The notes under the pieces were generated by a model. The model searched no databases. It was not told where the DNA came from and saw nothing but the letters and a program-made list of their open reading frames with translations. This document shows positions 24,078 through 32,236 of a DNA stretch of 64,000 nt, in pieces. The first letter of the stretch is position 1, and each line of letters opens with the position of its first letter. Source of the stretch: Saccharothrix longispora (lineage in GTDB: Bacteria > Actinomycetota > Actinomycetes > Mycobacteriales > Pseudonocardiaceae); the NCBI RefSeq assembly GCF_030852425.1, contig NZ_NSDM01000003.1:124001-188000 (forward strand), written 5' to 3'. Position numbers and translations under genes: made by a program.

Positions 24078-24109
24078 ATTGCACCGAGAGCATTGTTTTG
24101 ATTGCACCG
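24078..24109. promoter_or_regulatory. MocR direct-repeat operator
   Basis: ATTGCACCG occurs at 24078-24086 and 24101-24109, 23 bases apart in the same orientation. Family knowledge: MocR/PdxR proteins bind direct repeats, unlike the palindromes of most GntR regulators. Confidence 0.65.
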
Positions 24110-24131
24110 CGATGATCGCGTTTCCTAGGCT
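24102..24131 (+). promoter_or_regulatory. Promoter of the alpha/beta hydrolase gene
   Basis: TTGCAC (24102-24107) and TAGGCT (24126-24131) are spaced 18 bases. The -35 lies inside the second MocR repeat, so bound MocR would sit on the RNA-polymerase contact. Confidence 0.5.
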
Positions 24132-24151
24132 CCTCGTCAAAGGGGGCGCAC

Positions 24152-24928
24152 ATGGTGAACGCGTACGACGACGAGGGCGACGGCCCGCCGCTGCTGCTGG
24201 TCCACGGACACCCGTTCGACCGCTCGATGTGGTGGCCGCAGCTCGACCACTTCCGCGACAGGTACCGGGTCGTCGTCCCCGACCTGCGCGGGTACGGCGA
24301 AGCGGCGGGCGCGTCGGGCACCACGCCGCTGCCCGCCTTCGCCGACGACCTGGTCGCGCTGCTCGACCGCCTCGCGATCGACCGGGCGGTGGTATGGGGC
24401 CTGTCGATGGGCGGCCAGATCACCATGGAATTGCACCGATCGCACCCGGAGCGCGTGCGGGCACTGGTGCTCGCCGACACCACCCACGAAGCCGACGAAC
24501 CGGCCGCCGCACGGGCCAGGCACGAGACGGCCGACCGCGTCGAGCGCGAGGGCATCGGTCCGTACGCCGAGGAGCTGATGCGGAGGATGATCTCCCCGAG
24601 GACGGCGGTCGAGCAGCCGGACGTGGCCGACCACGTGCGGCGGATGATGCGCGGCGCGCCACCCGCGGGCGCGGCGGCGGCCCTGCGCGGCCGGGCCGCC
24701 CGACCGGACTACACGCCCTCGCTGGCCTCGGCGCGGGTGCCCGTCCTGGTCGTCGTCGGTGAGGAGGACGAGTTCACCCCGGTCGCCACGGCCCGCCGGC
24801 TGCACGGGACCGTGCCCGGCTCGGCGCTCGCCGTGGTCCCGCGCGCGGGGCACCTGCCCAACCTCGAACAACCGGCGCTGTTCAACCGGGTCGTCGAGGA
24901 GTTCCTGGCCGGCCTGCCCGACCGCTGA
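24152..24928 (+). CDS. Alpha/beta hydrolase
   Basis: 258 aa, ATG preceded by AAAGGGGG. Oxyanion region HGHPFDRSMWW near residue 20, nucleophile elbow GLSMGG near 92-97, acid Asp in GEEDEFTP near 210 and catalytic His in RAGHLPNLEQP near 235 give a complete triad. No signal peptide. The family covers esterases, lactonases and haloperoxidase-like enzymes; the substrate cannot be told. Divergent from, and probably controlled by, the MocR regulator. Confidence 0.85.
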   Translation: MVNAYDDEGDGPPLLLVHGHPFDRSMWWPQLDHFRDRYRVVVPDLRGYGEAAGASGTTPLPAFADDLVALLDRLAIDRAVVWGLSMGGQITMELHRSHPERVRALVLADTTHEADEPAAARARHETADRVEREGIGPYAEELMRRMISPRTAVEQPDVADHVRRMMRGAPPAGAAAALRGRAARPDYTPSLASARVPVLVVVGEEDEFTPVATARRLHGTVPGSALAVVPRAGHLPNLEQPALFNRVVEEFLAGLPDR

Positions 24929-24932
24929 CGCG

Positions 24933-25970
24933 CTACCGCGTGGCGCGGATGGCGTCGATCGGCACCGGGGCGCCGGGCTCGACCGGTTCGCGGCCGACCT
25001 GCCGGTCCACCCGCTGCCCGCCGGGTCCCTCGACCCGGTCCGCCACCGCCCACGCCCCACCCACCAGGCACACCACCGCCGCACCGGCGATCATCAGCTT
25101 GGTGCGCGCCTTCGGCACGGCCGGCAGGACGTCCGTGCGCGCCTCGGCGGGGTGCGCGGCGGGTCGGGGCCGCCTGCGCAGCTGGGCCACGCACTGGGCC
25201 GCCGTCGGCCGGCGGTGCGGCGACAGCGACGTCATCGCGGTGAGCAGGCGGTGCACGTCGGGAGGCAGGTTCGGCGGCACGACGGGGGGCCGGCGCAGCC
25301 TCGCGACCGCCGCCTCCACCCGGTTGCCCTGGTACTCGCGCCGCCCGGTCAGGCACTCCAGCAGCACCAGCCCGAGCGCGTAGACGTCGGCGGGCGGCCC
25401 GACCTCCTCGCCCCGCACCTGCTCCGGCGCCAGGTAGGAGGCCGTGCCGATGACCTGCCCGTGGTTCGTGAGCTGCGTCGACCAGGCCGAGCGGGCCAGG
25501 CCGAAGTCGGCGAGGTGGGGCGCGCCGGACGCGTCGAGCAGGATGTTCGACGGCTTGACGTCCCGGTGCACGACACCGCGCTCGTGCACGTGCGCCAGCG
25601 CGTCGGCCAGCCGGGCGCCCATCCGCCTCACCTGCCCCGTCGGCACCGGGCCCTTGGCCAGCCGGTCGCGCAGCGTGCAGCCCTCGACCAGCTGGAGCAC
25701 CACGTACGAGGTGCGCCCGCACATGCCCGCGTCGTACACCGACACCAGGCCGGGGTGCGACAGGGCGGCCATCGTCCGCACCTCGTGGTCGAACCGGGTG
25801 CTCGCGACCCCGCCGGCCGCGTCGTCCTGCGCGTCGAACAGCTTCACCGCGACGTAGCGGCGCAGCAGCAGGTCCCACCCACGGTGCACCTCGGCCATGC
25901 CACCGGTGCCGAGCTTGCCCGCCAACCGGTACCGACCGGCGAGCACCCGGTCCTCGGTGGACAGCGACAC
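24933..25970 (-). CDS. Membrane-anchored serine/threonine protein kinase
   Basis: 345 aa from a GTG at 25970. The frame extends upstream, but only from 25970 does family-like sequence start (VLAGRYRLAGKLGTGGMAEV, glycine loop). HRDVKPSN, DFGLA and APEQ motifs show an active Hanks-type kinase at residues 10-270. A single transmembrane segment follows near residue 285-305 (MIAGAAVVCLVGGAWAV), with only about 40 residues outside and no PASTA repeats. Role: phosphorylation of cytosolic targets. It lies between the hydrolase (stops four bases apart, convergent) and a lysyl oxidase-like gene in the same direction, 122 bases away. Confidence 0.88.
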   Translation of the reverse strand: MSLSTEDRVLAGRYRLAGKLGTGGMAEVHRGWDLLLRRYVAVKLFDAQDDAAGGVASTRFDHEVRTMAALSHPGLVSVYDAGMCGRTSYVVLQLVEGCTLRDRLAKGPVPTGQVRRMGARLADALAHVHERGVVHRDVKPSNILLDASGAPHLADFGLARSAWSTQLTNHGQVIGTASYLAPEQVRGEEVGPPADVYALGLVLLECLTGRREYQGNRVEAAVARLRRPPVVPPNLPPDVHRLLTAMTSLSPHRRPTAAQCVAQLRRRPRPAAHPAEARTDVLPAVPKARTKLMIAGAAVVCLVGGAWAVADRVEGPGGQRVDRQVGREPVEPGAPVPIDAIRATR

Positions 25971-26092
25971 GGCTTCGCCCTTCCCGTCGCGGTGCGGTCG
26001 CGCCGGGGTTCCCGGTGTCCCGGCGGGCAAACCGGAACGCCACCCCGGGCCGTTCACCGACACCCGACCGTGATCACGGTGACCACCGACGG

Positions 26093-27040
26093 TCACCCTC
26101 GGTGAGCACAGCGCTCCTGGCCAGGACAGCTGCGCACGACCGTGACCAGCGGTGGAGCGGTGATCTCGGCGGGGGCCCGCTCGGCGCCACCCGGCCAGCG
26201 CAGGGTGATCGCCACGGACGAGGCGTTGTTGTCGTACGACTTCTCCACCAGCGTGCGGTCGCTGTTGACCACGTTGACCACGTCGTAGGTACCCGACGGC
26301 ACGCCGGTCAGGTCGAGCCACTGGAAGTCGACGGTGTGCTTGTAGTCGTCGCCGTAGCCCACCGAGATGCCCTCGGCGACCTCCAGCGCCTCCGGCGCGT
26401 GGTGACCGCAGCGGTTCAGCCGCAGGTAGCCGGCCAGCCTGCCCTCCGGGGTGGTCCGGCCGACCGGGCGCCGCGCCGGCTCGTCGCCGACCTCGTAGCG
26501 GTCGCCCAGGCAGAAGCCGGTCTTGCGGTCGACCACGACGGCGTCGCCGGCGGGGGTGCGGAGCTGGAAGTGCTCGAAGCCGAGCAGGTGCCAGTGCGTG
26601 TGGGCCGGCGCGGGCTCGTAGTAGAGGGTCGCGGGCACGCGGTGCTGCGCCGCGGCGTACGAGCCGGGGATCGATCCGTCCACAGCGGACTGGAACGCCT
26701 GTCGCGCGGTCATCGTCGGTTCCGCCGCACTACCGCGACTGCCGTAGATCAGCAACGGGCCGTCCCCGATGTTGTCCGCCGATGTGGTGAACCTGAGCCG
26801 CACGGCGCGACCGGGTTCGCCGTGCCCCAGGCACTCCCCGTTCGGGGCGTCCGGGTCGGCGACCACGCACACGTCCCAGTCCGCGCACCGCGCCGGGTCG
26901 CCGGAGAAACCCCCCGGGCAGCCGACGGGCGCCTGTCTCAGGTCGGGCAGCAGGACCGAGTCCACGGCCTGCGCGTTCGACGGCCCCACGACCGCCGCCA
27001 CCAGCACCGCCGTGGCGGACAGGGCCGCATACCTGCGCAC
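26093..27040 (-). CDS. Secreted lysyl oxidase-like protein
   Basis: 315 aa from GTG 27040 with GGAGAG upstream. Residues 1-25 are a signal peptide (cleavage near NAQA). The copper-site motif HTHWHLLGFEHFQL near residue 155 is that of the lysyl oxidase family, and GFCLGD and GYGDDY segments also match. Expected activity is copper-dependent oxidative deamination of lysines, with cross-linking outside the cell. Bacterial members are little studied. It has many Cys pairs in the N-terminal third (VGCPGG, ARCADWDVC, GECLGHG). The upstream 189-base gap to the divergent wecB is promoter-like with no gene. A longer open frame upstream has no homology. Confidence 0.85.
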   Translation of the reverse strand: MRRYAALSATAVLVAAVVGPSNAQAVDSVLLPDLRQAPVGCPGGFSGDPARCADWDVCVVADPDAPNGECLGHGEPGRAVRLRFTTSADNIGDGPLLIYGSRGSAAEPTMTARQAFQSAVDGSIPGSYAAAQHRVPATLYYEPAPAHTHWHLLGFEHFQLRTPAGDAVVVDRKTGFCLGDRYEVGDEPARRPVGRTTPEGRLAGYLRLNRCGHHAPEALEVAEGISVGYGDDYKHTVDFQWLDLTGVPSGTYDVVNVVNSDRTLVEKSYDNNASSVAITLRWPGGAERAPAEITAPPLVTVVRSCPGQERCAHRG

Positions 27041-27229
27041 GATCTCTCCCAGTGGTTCCGAGTGCACCGAATGGTCCACCCGGAACCTAATGAGGTACCC
27101 GGTCGGAAACCGAATCACGCAGCGGAAGTTCACTCGATCGATTGAGCCGCAAGGAAAATCGGCCACCGGGACCCTAACCTTCTCCGCGTTCGCGCGCCGG
27201 GTGCGCGCGCAGACGTCCGCGAACCGGAG

Positions 27230-28432
27230 GTGGGTCCGATCGACGCAAGAGCTCTCGGCACGGTGACGATGGTGTGCGGCACGAGGCCGGAGCTGATCAA
27301 GCTGGCGCCCCTGATCCGCGTGATCGGCGCCCGCGCGACCGTCGTCTACACGGGACAGCACTACGACACCGCGATGTACCACCGCATCCGCCGCGACATC
27401 GGCAGCCCGGGCCGGTTCCACGAGCTGGCGGTCGGCGGCGCGCGGCGCGGCACGCAGCTCGGCTCGGCCGTGGCGGCGGTGGACGAGTTGCTGGCCGAGC
27501 ACCCGACCACGGCGGTGGTCGTGCAGGGCGACACGACGTCCGCGCTCGCCGGCGCGCTGGCCGCCAACGCCAACGACGTGCCGCTGGTGCACGTCGAGGC
27601 GGGCCTGCGCAGCTACGACCGGGCGATGCCCGAGGAGCACAACCGGGTGGCGATCGACCACCTCGCCGACCTGTGCTGCGCGCCGACCGAGCTGAACCGC
27701 GCCAACCTGCTGCACGAGGGCGTGCCGGACGAGCGCATCGCGATCACCGGGAACACGGTGGTCGAGGCGCTGGCGACCGCGTTGCCGCACCACGACGAGG
27801 AGGCCGTGGTGCTGGCCTCGCACGAGCTGCGCCAGGACGGGTACGTGCTGGCCACGATCCACCGGCCGGAGAACGTGGACGACCCGGCGAACCTGGAGAC
27901 GATCCTGCGCGAGCTGAGCAGGCTGCCGCTGCCGGTGGTCCTGCCGCTGCACCCGCGCACGGCCAAGCGCGTGGCGGGCTTCGGCCTGACCGGCCTGCTG
28001 GCGAACCTGAAGGTGGTCGAGCCGCAGGCGTACCCGGCGTTCCTGGCGCTGGCCCGGTGCGCCGCCGTCGTCGTCTCCGACTCGGGCGGCATCCAGGAGG
28101 AGGTCAGCGTCCTCAAGCGACCGGTGGTCGTGGTCCGGCGCAGCACCGAGCGCCCGGAGATCGAGGGCACGTTCGGCACCCTCGTGCCGCCGGGCCAACG
28201 GGTGCGCACCGAGGTGCTGCGCTGGCTGGACGACGTGCCCGGCCACCGGGAGCGCCTGGGGCGCATCCCCTCCCCGTACGGCAGCGGCTCGCCGTCCGCT
28301 GTGATCGCCGACGCGCTGCGGCAGCTGGTCCGCGGCGAGCCGCCCGTGCTCACCCCGGAACGGGTTGTGGTTCCCCCACCAGCGTCCCGACCACGTGGTT
28401 CGCGAGTCCCACACTCGAATTCCAGCTCGTGA
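27230..28432 (+). CDS. wecB: UDP-N-acetylglucosamine 2-epimerase (non-hydrolysing)
   Basis: 400 aa from GTG 27230 (GGAGG immediately before it) or possibly GTG 27263. Family landmarks: CGTRPELIKLAPLI near residue 16, HVEAGLRSYDRAMPEEHNR with the catalytic Asp/Glu, ATIHRPENVDD with the catalytic His, and SDSGGIQEE. It converts UDP-GlcNAc to UDP-ManNAc in the cytosol, a precursor for envelope polysaccharide. The last 30 residues are Pro/Ser-rich and overlap the convergent FAD-enzyme gene by 83 bases. It opens the polysaccharide region of the window. Confidence 0.9.
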   Translation: MGPIDARALGTVTMVCGTRPELIKLAPLIRVIGARATVVYTGQHYDTAMYHRIRRDIGSPGRFHELAVGGARRGTQLGSAVAAVDELLAEHPTTAVVVQGDTTSALAGALAANANDVPLVHVEAGLRSYDRAMPEEHNRVAIDHLADLCCAPTELNRANLLHEGVPDERIAITGNTVVEALATALPHHDEEAVVLASHELRQDGYVLATIHRPENVDDPANLETILRELSRLPLPVVLPLHPRTAKRVAGFGLTGLLANLKVVEPQAYPAFLALARCAAVVVSDSGGIQEEVSVLKRPVVVVRRSTERPEIEGTFGTLVPPGQRVRTEVLRWLDDVPGHRERLGRIPSPYGSGSPSAVIADALRQLVRGEPPVLTPERVVVPPPASRPRGSRVPHSNSSS

Positions 28433-29660
28433 CGTCCGGGTAGACGTGGGCGGTGGTCGCCAGCACCAGCGGGGTGCCGGCGACCACCACCGGGGGCTTG
28501 CGCGCCAGGTAGCCCAGGGGGTGCACCGGCTCGACGTACGGGGCCTTGAACACGCGCACGTCGTCCACGTCGGCCCGGTTGAGGTCGGGGTGCAGGCCGA
28601 GCAGCTGCGAGGTCCAGCGCGAGGCGATCGCGGCGTCGTCCTCGCGGAACAGCGCCGACCCGCGGTCGGTGTAGTGCATGGCGTACACCAGGTGCCGCCC
28701 GCCGTAGGGCTCCACGCCCGCGAGCGGCGTCATCTCGACCACGCCGTCGAACTCCGTGCCGGAGCCGACCACGGGCGTCCAGTAGTGCCCGGACAGGGGG
28801 CGCTTGAGGAAGAACAGCGCGTTGACCACGCCCTGGTAGGGCAGCTCGACGTCGGGCAGGCGCGCGGCCAGGTCGTCGTCGGCGAGCTGCCGCAGCAGCG
28901 GCAGGGGCAGCGTGGACACCGCGCGGTCGGCGGTCACCACGTCCCCCGCCAGCTCCAGCCGCACGCCGTCGCCCACGCCGATCCGCCGCACGGGCGCGTC
29001 CAGCCGCACCTCGCCGCCACCGGCCTCGATCGACGCCCGCAGCGCGTCGATCACCGCCCGGTAGCCGCCGGCGGGGTACCCCCGCACCGCCACGGCCCCG
29101 TCGCGCCCGAGCCGCTGCCACAGGTACAGGGCGGGCACGTCGCCGAAGCGCGCGCCGAACTTCGCACCGAACAGGGGCGCGAGCAGCAGCTCCCACACCC
29201 GGTCGCCGTACAGGCCGCGCAGCCAGTCCTCGGTGCGCGTGCCGTCCAGGTCCTTGCCCTGGCCGAGCCGGCGCAGCAGGAGCGACACGACGCCGAACCT
29301 CACCCGGTCGGGCAGCCCCAACGGGGTGAACCTGAGCAGGTCCCAGGCGTTGTTGAACGGGTAGCCGCGCCCGTTGACGACCATGCCCATCCGGGTGCGC
29401 CGCCACGCGACGGCGTCGCGCAGGCCCAGTTCGCCGAGCAGGCCGAGCAGGTGGTCGTCGGACGGCATCACGCAGTGGTAGAAGCGCTCCACCCACCGGT
29501 CGCGCCACGGGAAGAACGTGCCCAGCCCGCCGAGCTGGTCGCTGCCCTCCAGCAGGGTGACGCGGGCGCCGGCCCGCACCAGGCGGTGCGCGGTGGCCAG
29601 TCCGCAGATGCCGCCGCCGACCACCGCCACGTGCAGGCCGCCCACACCCCGGGCCGCCAT
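28350..29660 (-). CDS. FAD-dependent oxidoreductase (protoporphyrinogen oxidase / UGM-like fold)
   Basis: 436 aa. ATG 29660 shares one base with the stop of the GT2 gene (TGATG). The FAD-binding fold is GGGICGLATAHRL near residue 12-24 with the second motif LEGSDQLGGLGTFF. The C-terminal part has amine-oxidase/UDP-galactopyranose-mutase-like features (NNAWDLLRF, FGAKFGARFGD). This FAD enzyme together with a GT2 gene is common in polysaccharide loci, where it may modify a lipid-linked sugar. The reaction is not determined. Confidence 0.8.
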   Translation of the reverse strand: MAARGVGGLHVAVVGGGICGLATAHRLVRAGARVTLLEGSDQLGGLGTFFPWRDRWVERFYHCVMPSDDHLLGLLGELGLRDAVAWRRTRMGMVVNGRGYPFNNAWDLLRFTPLGLPDRVRFGVVSLLLRRLGQGKDLDGTRTEDWLRGLYGDRVWELLLAPLFGAKFGARFGDVPALYLWQRLGRDGAVAVRGYPAGGYRAVIDALRASIEAGGGEVRLDAPVRRIGVGDGVRLELAGDVVTADRAVSTLPLPLLRQLADDDLAARLPDVELPYQGVVNALFFLKRPLSGHYWTPVVGSGTEFDGVVEMTPLAGVEPYGGRHLVYAMHYTDRGSALFREDDAAIASRWTSQLLGLHPDLNRADVDDVRVFKAPYVEPVHPLGYLARKPPVVVAGTPLVLATTAHVYPDVTSWNSSVGLANHVVGTLVGEPQPVPG

Positions 29661-30502
29661 CACAGCGCCCGGTACGGCGCGGGCGAGAGCCGGTCGCGGA
29701 CCAGCAGCTTCAGGTACTGACCGACCGTCCGCGCGATCCGGATCTTGCTCGGACCGCCCTTGCGGTCGTAGCGCAGCACGAGCGGCACCTCGGTGACGAC
29801 CGGGCGGCAGTGGCGCAGCTTGAGCAGCAGTTCCACCATGCAGGCGAAGCCGCGCTCCTCGATCAGGCGCTCGCCCCAGTGGTCGGCGGCCCGCGCGAGC
29901 AGGCTCACCCGGTAGGCGCGGAAGCCGCTGGTGAAGTCGCGGACGCCCTCGACCCGCAGCACCCGGCGGAACAGCACGGCGGCGCCGCGCGAGAGCAGCC
30001 GGCGCGCGGCGGGCGCGGTCGTGTCGTCGCCGCCCGCGACGAACCGGGAGCAGATCACGACGTCCGCGCCGGCCGCGAGCTCGCGCTCCATCCGCCGGAT
30101 CAGGGCCGGGTCGTGGGTGTCGTCGGCGTCCATCACGACCACGACGTCGGCCTCGTCGGCCTCGGCCAGCACGGCGCGCAGTCCGGACTGGACGGCCTGG
30201 CCGAGGCCGAGGTTGACGTCGTGTCGGACGAGCCGGACGTCCAGGCCGGGCACGCCGGCCTTGGCGACGTCGGCGGTGGTGTCGGAGGACCCGTCGTCGA
30301 CGACCCAGGCGGTGAGCCGCTCGGTGCGGGCGACCTCCGCGAGCCGGGTCAGCAGGGGCGGGAGCGAGACCGCCTCGTTGTAGGCGGGCAGCACGACGTG
30401 GGCTCGGGCACGGGTGCGCTCGTCGTCGGAAAAGGCTGGTCCGCCCTGTTCCGACGTGCCGCGCACGCCGCCTTCGTCGACGATCAAGAGGCCCCATTTC
30501 AC
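29660..30502 (-). CDS. GT2 glycosyltransferase, DPM1-like
   Basis: 280 aa. GT-A fold: VVLPAYNEAVSLPPLL near residue 36, VVDDGSSDTT near 67, VMDADDTHDP as the DxD metal site near 123, and RDFTSGFRAYR near 187, as in dolichol-phosphate-mannose synthase relatives. There are no C-terminal membrane segments, so it probably works on a polyprenyl-phosphate acceptor at the inner face. Start at GTG 30502 is uncertain; a GTG at 30475 or 30463 would fit too. The upstream 30503-30745 region is comparatively AT-rich, without a supported gene, and must hold divergent promoters. Confidence 0.82.
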   Translation of the reverse strand: MKWGLLIVDEGGVRGTSEQGGPAFSDDERTRARAHVVLPAYNEAVSLPPLLTRLAEVARTERLTAWVVDDGSSDTTADVAKAGVPGLDVRLVRHDVNLGLGQAVQSGLRAVLAEADEADVVVVMDADDTHDPALIRRMERELAAGADVVICSRFVAGGDDTTAPAARRLLSRGAAVLFRRVLRVEGVRDFTSGFRAYRVSLLARAADHWGERLIEERGFACMVELLLKLRHCRPVVTEVPLVLRYDRKGGPSKIRIARTVGQYLKLLVRDRLSPAPYRAL

Positions 30503-30745
30503 TGGATCACGGATGGCGGGCCAGAATTATTCGCCTGCGCACGCCGGCGGGATTCACCCACCCCGAGTCCCCACGGTGGCACAGCAGGGCGAATTTAACG
30601 GGTTACACACCCGCGATGATCACCAGTAAGGGGAACAGCGTTGACCGAAAGAGTGAATTAACCCCGACAGTCAGCACCGAATATGCACCGAGTAAGCAGA
30701 ATTCCCCGTTCGGACGTTCTCGGACGGGTGACAATTATCGACTTC

Positions 30746-32236
30746 ATGGTGGAGAGGACGTCGTCCGATGTGGTGTGGCGTGGACGGGACGCCCTCGGGG
30801 CGCGGCAAGGGCGGTCCGAGGTGAACGGCGTGGGCTCGGCGACCACCTCGCCGCCGGTGTCGCGGTGGCGGCACCCGAGGCCCCGCGAGGTGTCGTGGCG
30901 GGACGCGCTCCGACGGGTGAACGCGGTGGCCGTGCTGCTGGTCGCGGTCGACGCGGGCGTCGTGGCGCTGGTGTGCGCCCGGCAACCGCCGGGGTGGCGG
31001 GCGACCGCGCTGGTGGCCGTGGCGCTGCTGGGCGCGCGCGGCGCGTGCAGGCTGTACCGGCGGCGGCTGTGGCTGTCCTGGTTCCACGACCTGCCGCGCT
31101 CGGCGGGGGCGACGGCGCTGGCGTTCGCCCTGGTCACGTGCCTCGACCTGGTCGCGGGCGCACCGCCGGCCGACACCCGGGCCGCGCAGTGGTCGGTGCT
31201 CGCGTTCGCCGCGCTGAGCGAACCGGCCCGGCTGGCGGTGTTCGCCTTCGGCCGCTGGGCCCGGCGGCGGTTCGACCGGTGCGACCGGACCATCGTGGTG
31301 GGCACGGACAAGGTCGGCGTGGACCTGGTCGGCTCGATGCTGGCGCATCCCGAGTTCGGCCTGCGCCCGGTCGGGTTCATCGACCCCGAACCCGTGCTCG
31401 ACCGGGCCGCGCTGCCCGTGGCACTGCTCGACGAGGACCTCGCCGACGCGATCACCCGGCTCGGGGTGGGCACCGTGGTCCTCGCGTTCTCCCGGACCCG
31501 CGAGTCGTACGTGGTCGACTCCGCCATCGCCGCGCACCGGCTCGGCTGCACCACGCTCGTCGTGCCCCGGATGTTCGAGCTCCACCAGGACGGGCCCGAC
31601 ATCGAGCGGCTGCGCAGCTACCCGCTGATGCGCCTGGGCACCGCGCCGACCAGCAGGCCCACCTGGTGGGTCAAGCGCACGATGGACGTGCTGCTGGCGG
31701 CGGTGGCGCTGGTCGTGCTGTCGCCGGTCATCGCGGCGTGCGCGCTCGCGGTGCTGCTGGAGAGCGGGCGGCCGGTGATCTTCCGCCAGGTCCGCGTCGG
31801 CATGGATGACCACCCGTTCGTGCTTTACAAGCTGCGCAGCGTGAGGATGAACGGCAACGACGATTCCCAAGTCACCTGGTCGGTTGTCGGAGACCGCCGG
31901 GTCGGACCAGTCGGACGATTCCTGCGTCGCAGTTCCCTGGACGAACTGCCACAACTGTGGAACATCATCCGGGGCGACATGTCCATCGTCGGACCACGCC
32001 CCGAGAGGCCGGGTTTCGTGCGCGAGTTCTCCGCGATCCACGAGCTATACTGGGCCCGTCACCGCGTTCCCACGGGATTGACCGGGCTCGCGCAGGTGCA
32101 CGGTTTGAGGGGGGACACCTCTATTGTCGACAGGTCGCGCTACGACAACTACTACATAGCCAACTGGTCGTTGTGGCTGGACGTCAAAATCCTGTTGCAG
32201 ACGGTGGGTGAGCTGTTGTGCCGAAGGGATCGCTGA
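30746..32236 (+). CDS. Polyprenyl-phosphate phosphoglycosyltransferase initiating exopolysaccharide
   Basis: 496 aa from ATG 30746; an in-frame ATG at 30683 would add 21 residues, and neither has a clear ribosome site. The N-terminal third has several membrane segments; the middle is a CoA-binding-like fold (TIVVGTDKVGVDLVG). The C-terminal bacterial sugar transferase domain contains KRTMDVLLAAVALVVLSP, QVRVGMDDHPFVLYKLRS and LPQLWNIIRGDMSIVGPRPE, the catalytic signature of WbaP/WcaJ/CpsE enzymes. It transfers a sugar-1-phosphate to undecaprenyl phosphate, the committing step. It overlaps the following lipoprotein gene by 19 bases and faces the nine-gene polysaccharide operon. Confidence 0.88.
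   Translation: MVERTSSDVVWRGRDALGARQGRSEVNGVGSATTSPPVSRWRHPRPREVSWRDALRRVNAVAVLLVAVDAGVVALVCARQPPGWRATALVAVALLGARGACRLYRRRLWLSWFHDLPRSAGATALAFALVTCLDLVAGAPPADTRAAQWSVLAFAALSEPARLAVFAFGRWARRRFDRCDRTIVVGTDKVGVDLVGSMLAHPEFGLRPVGFIDPEPVLDRAALPVALLDEDLADAITRLGVGTVVLAFSRTRESYVVDSAIAAHRLGCTTLVVPRMFELHQDGPDIERLRSYPLMRLGTAPTSRPTWWVKRTMDVLLAAVALVVLSPVIAACALAVLLESGRPVIFRQVRVGMDDHPFVLYKLRSVRMNGNDDSQVTWSVVGDRRVGPVGRFLRRSSLDELPQLWNIIRGDMSIVGPRPERPGFVREFSAIHELYWARHRVPTGLTGLAQVHGLRGDTSIVDRSRYDNYYIANWSLWLDVKILLQTVGELLCRRDR

Noticed and set aside
27041-28414. Large upstream extension of the lysyl oxidase-like gene
   Set aside because: The extension lies antisense to the epimerase gene and lacks a signal peptide. 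GTG 27040 with GGAGAG gives a normal secreted protein.
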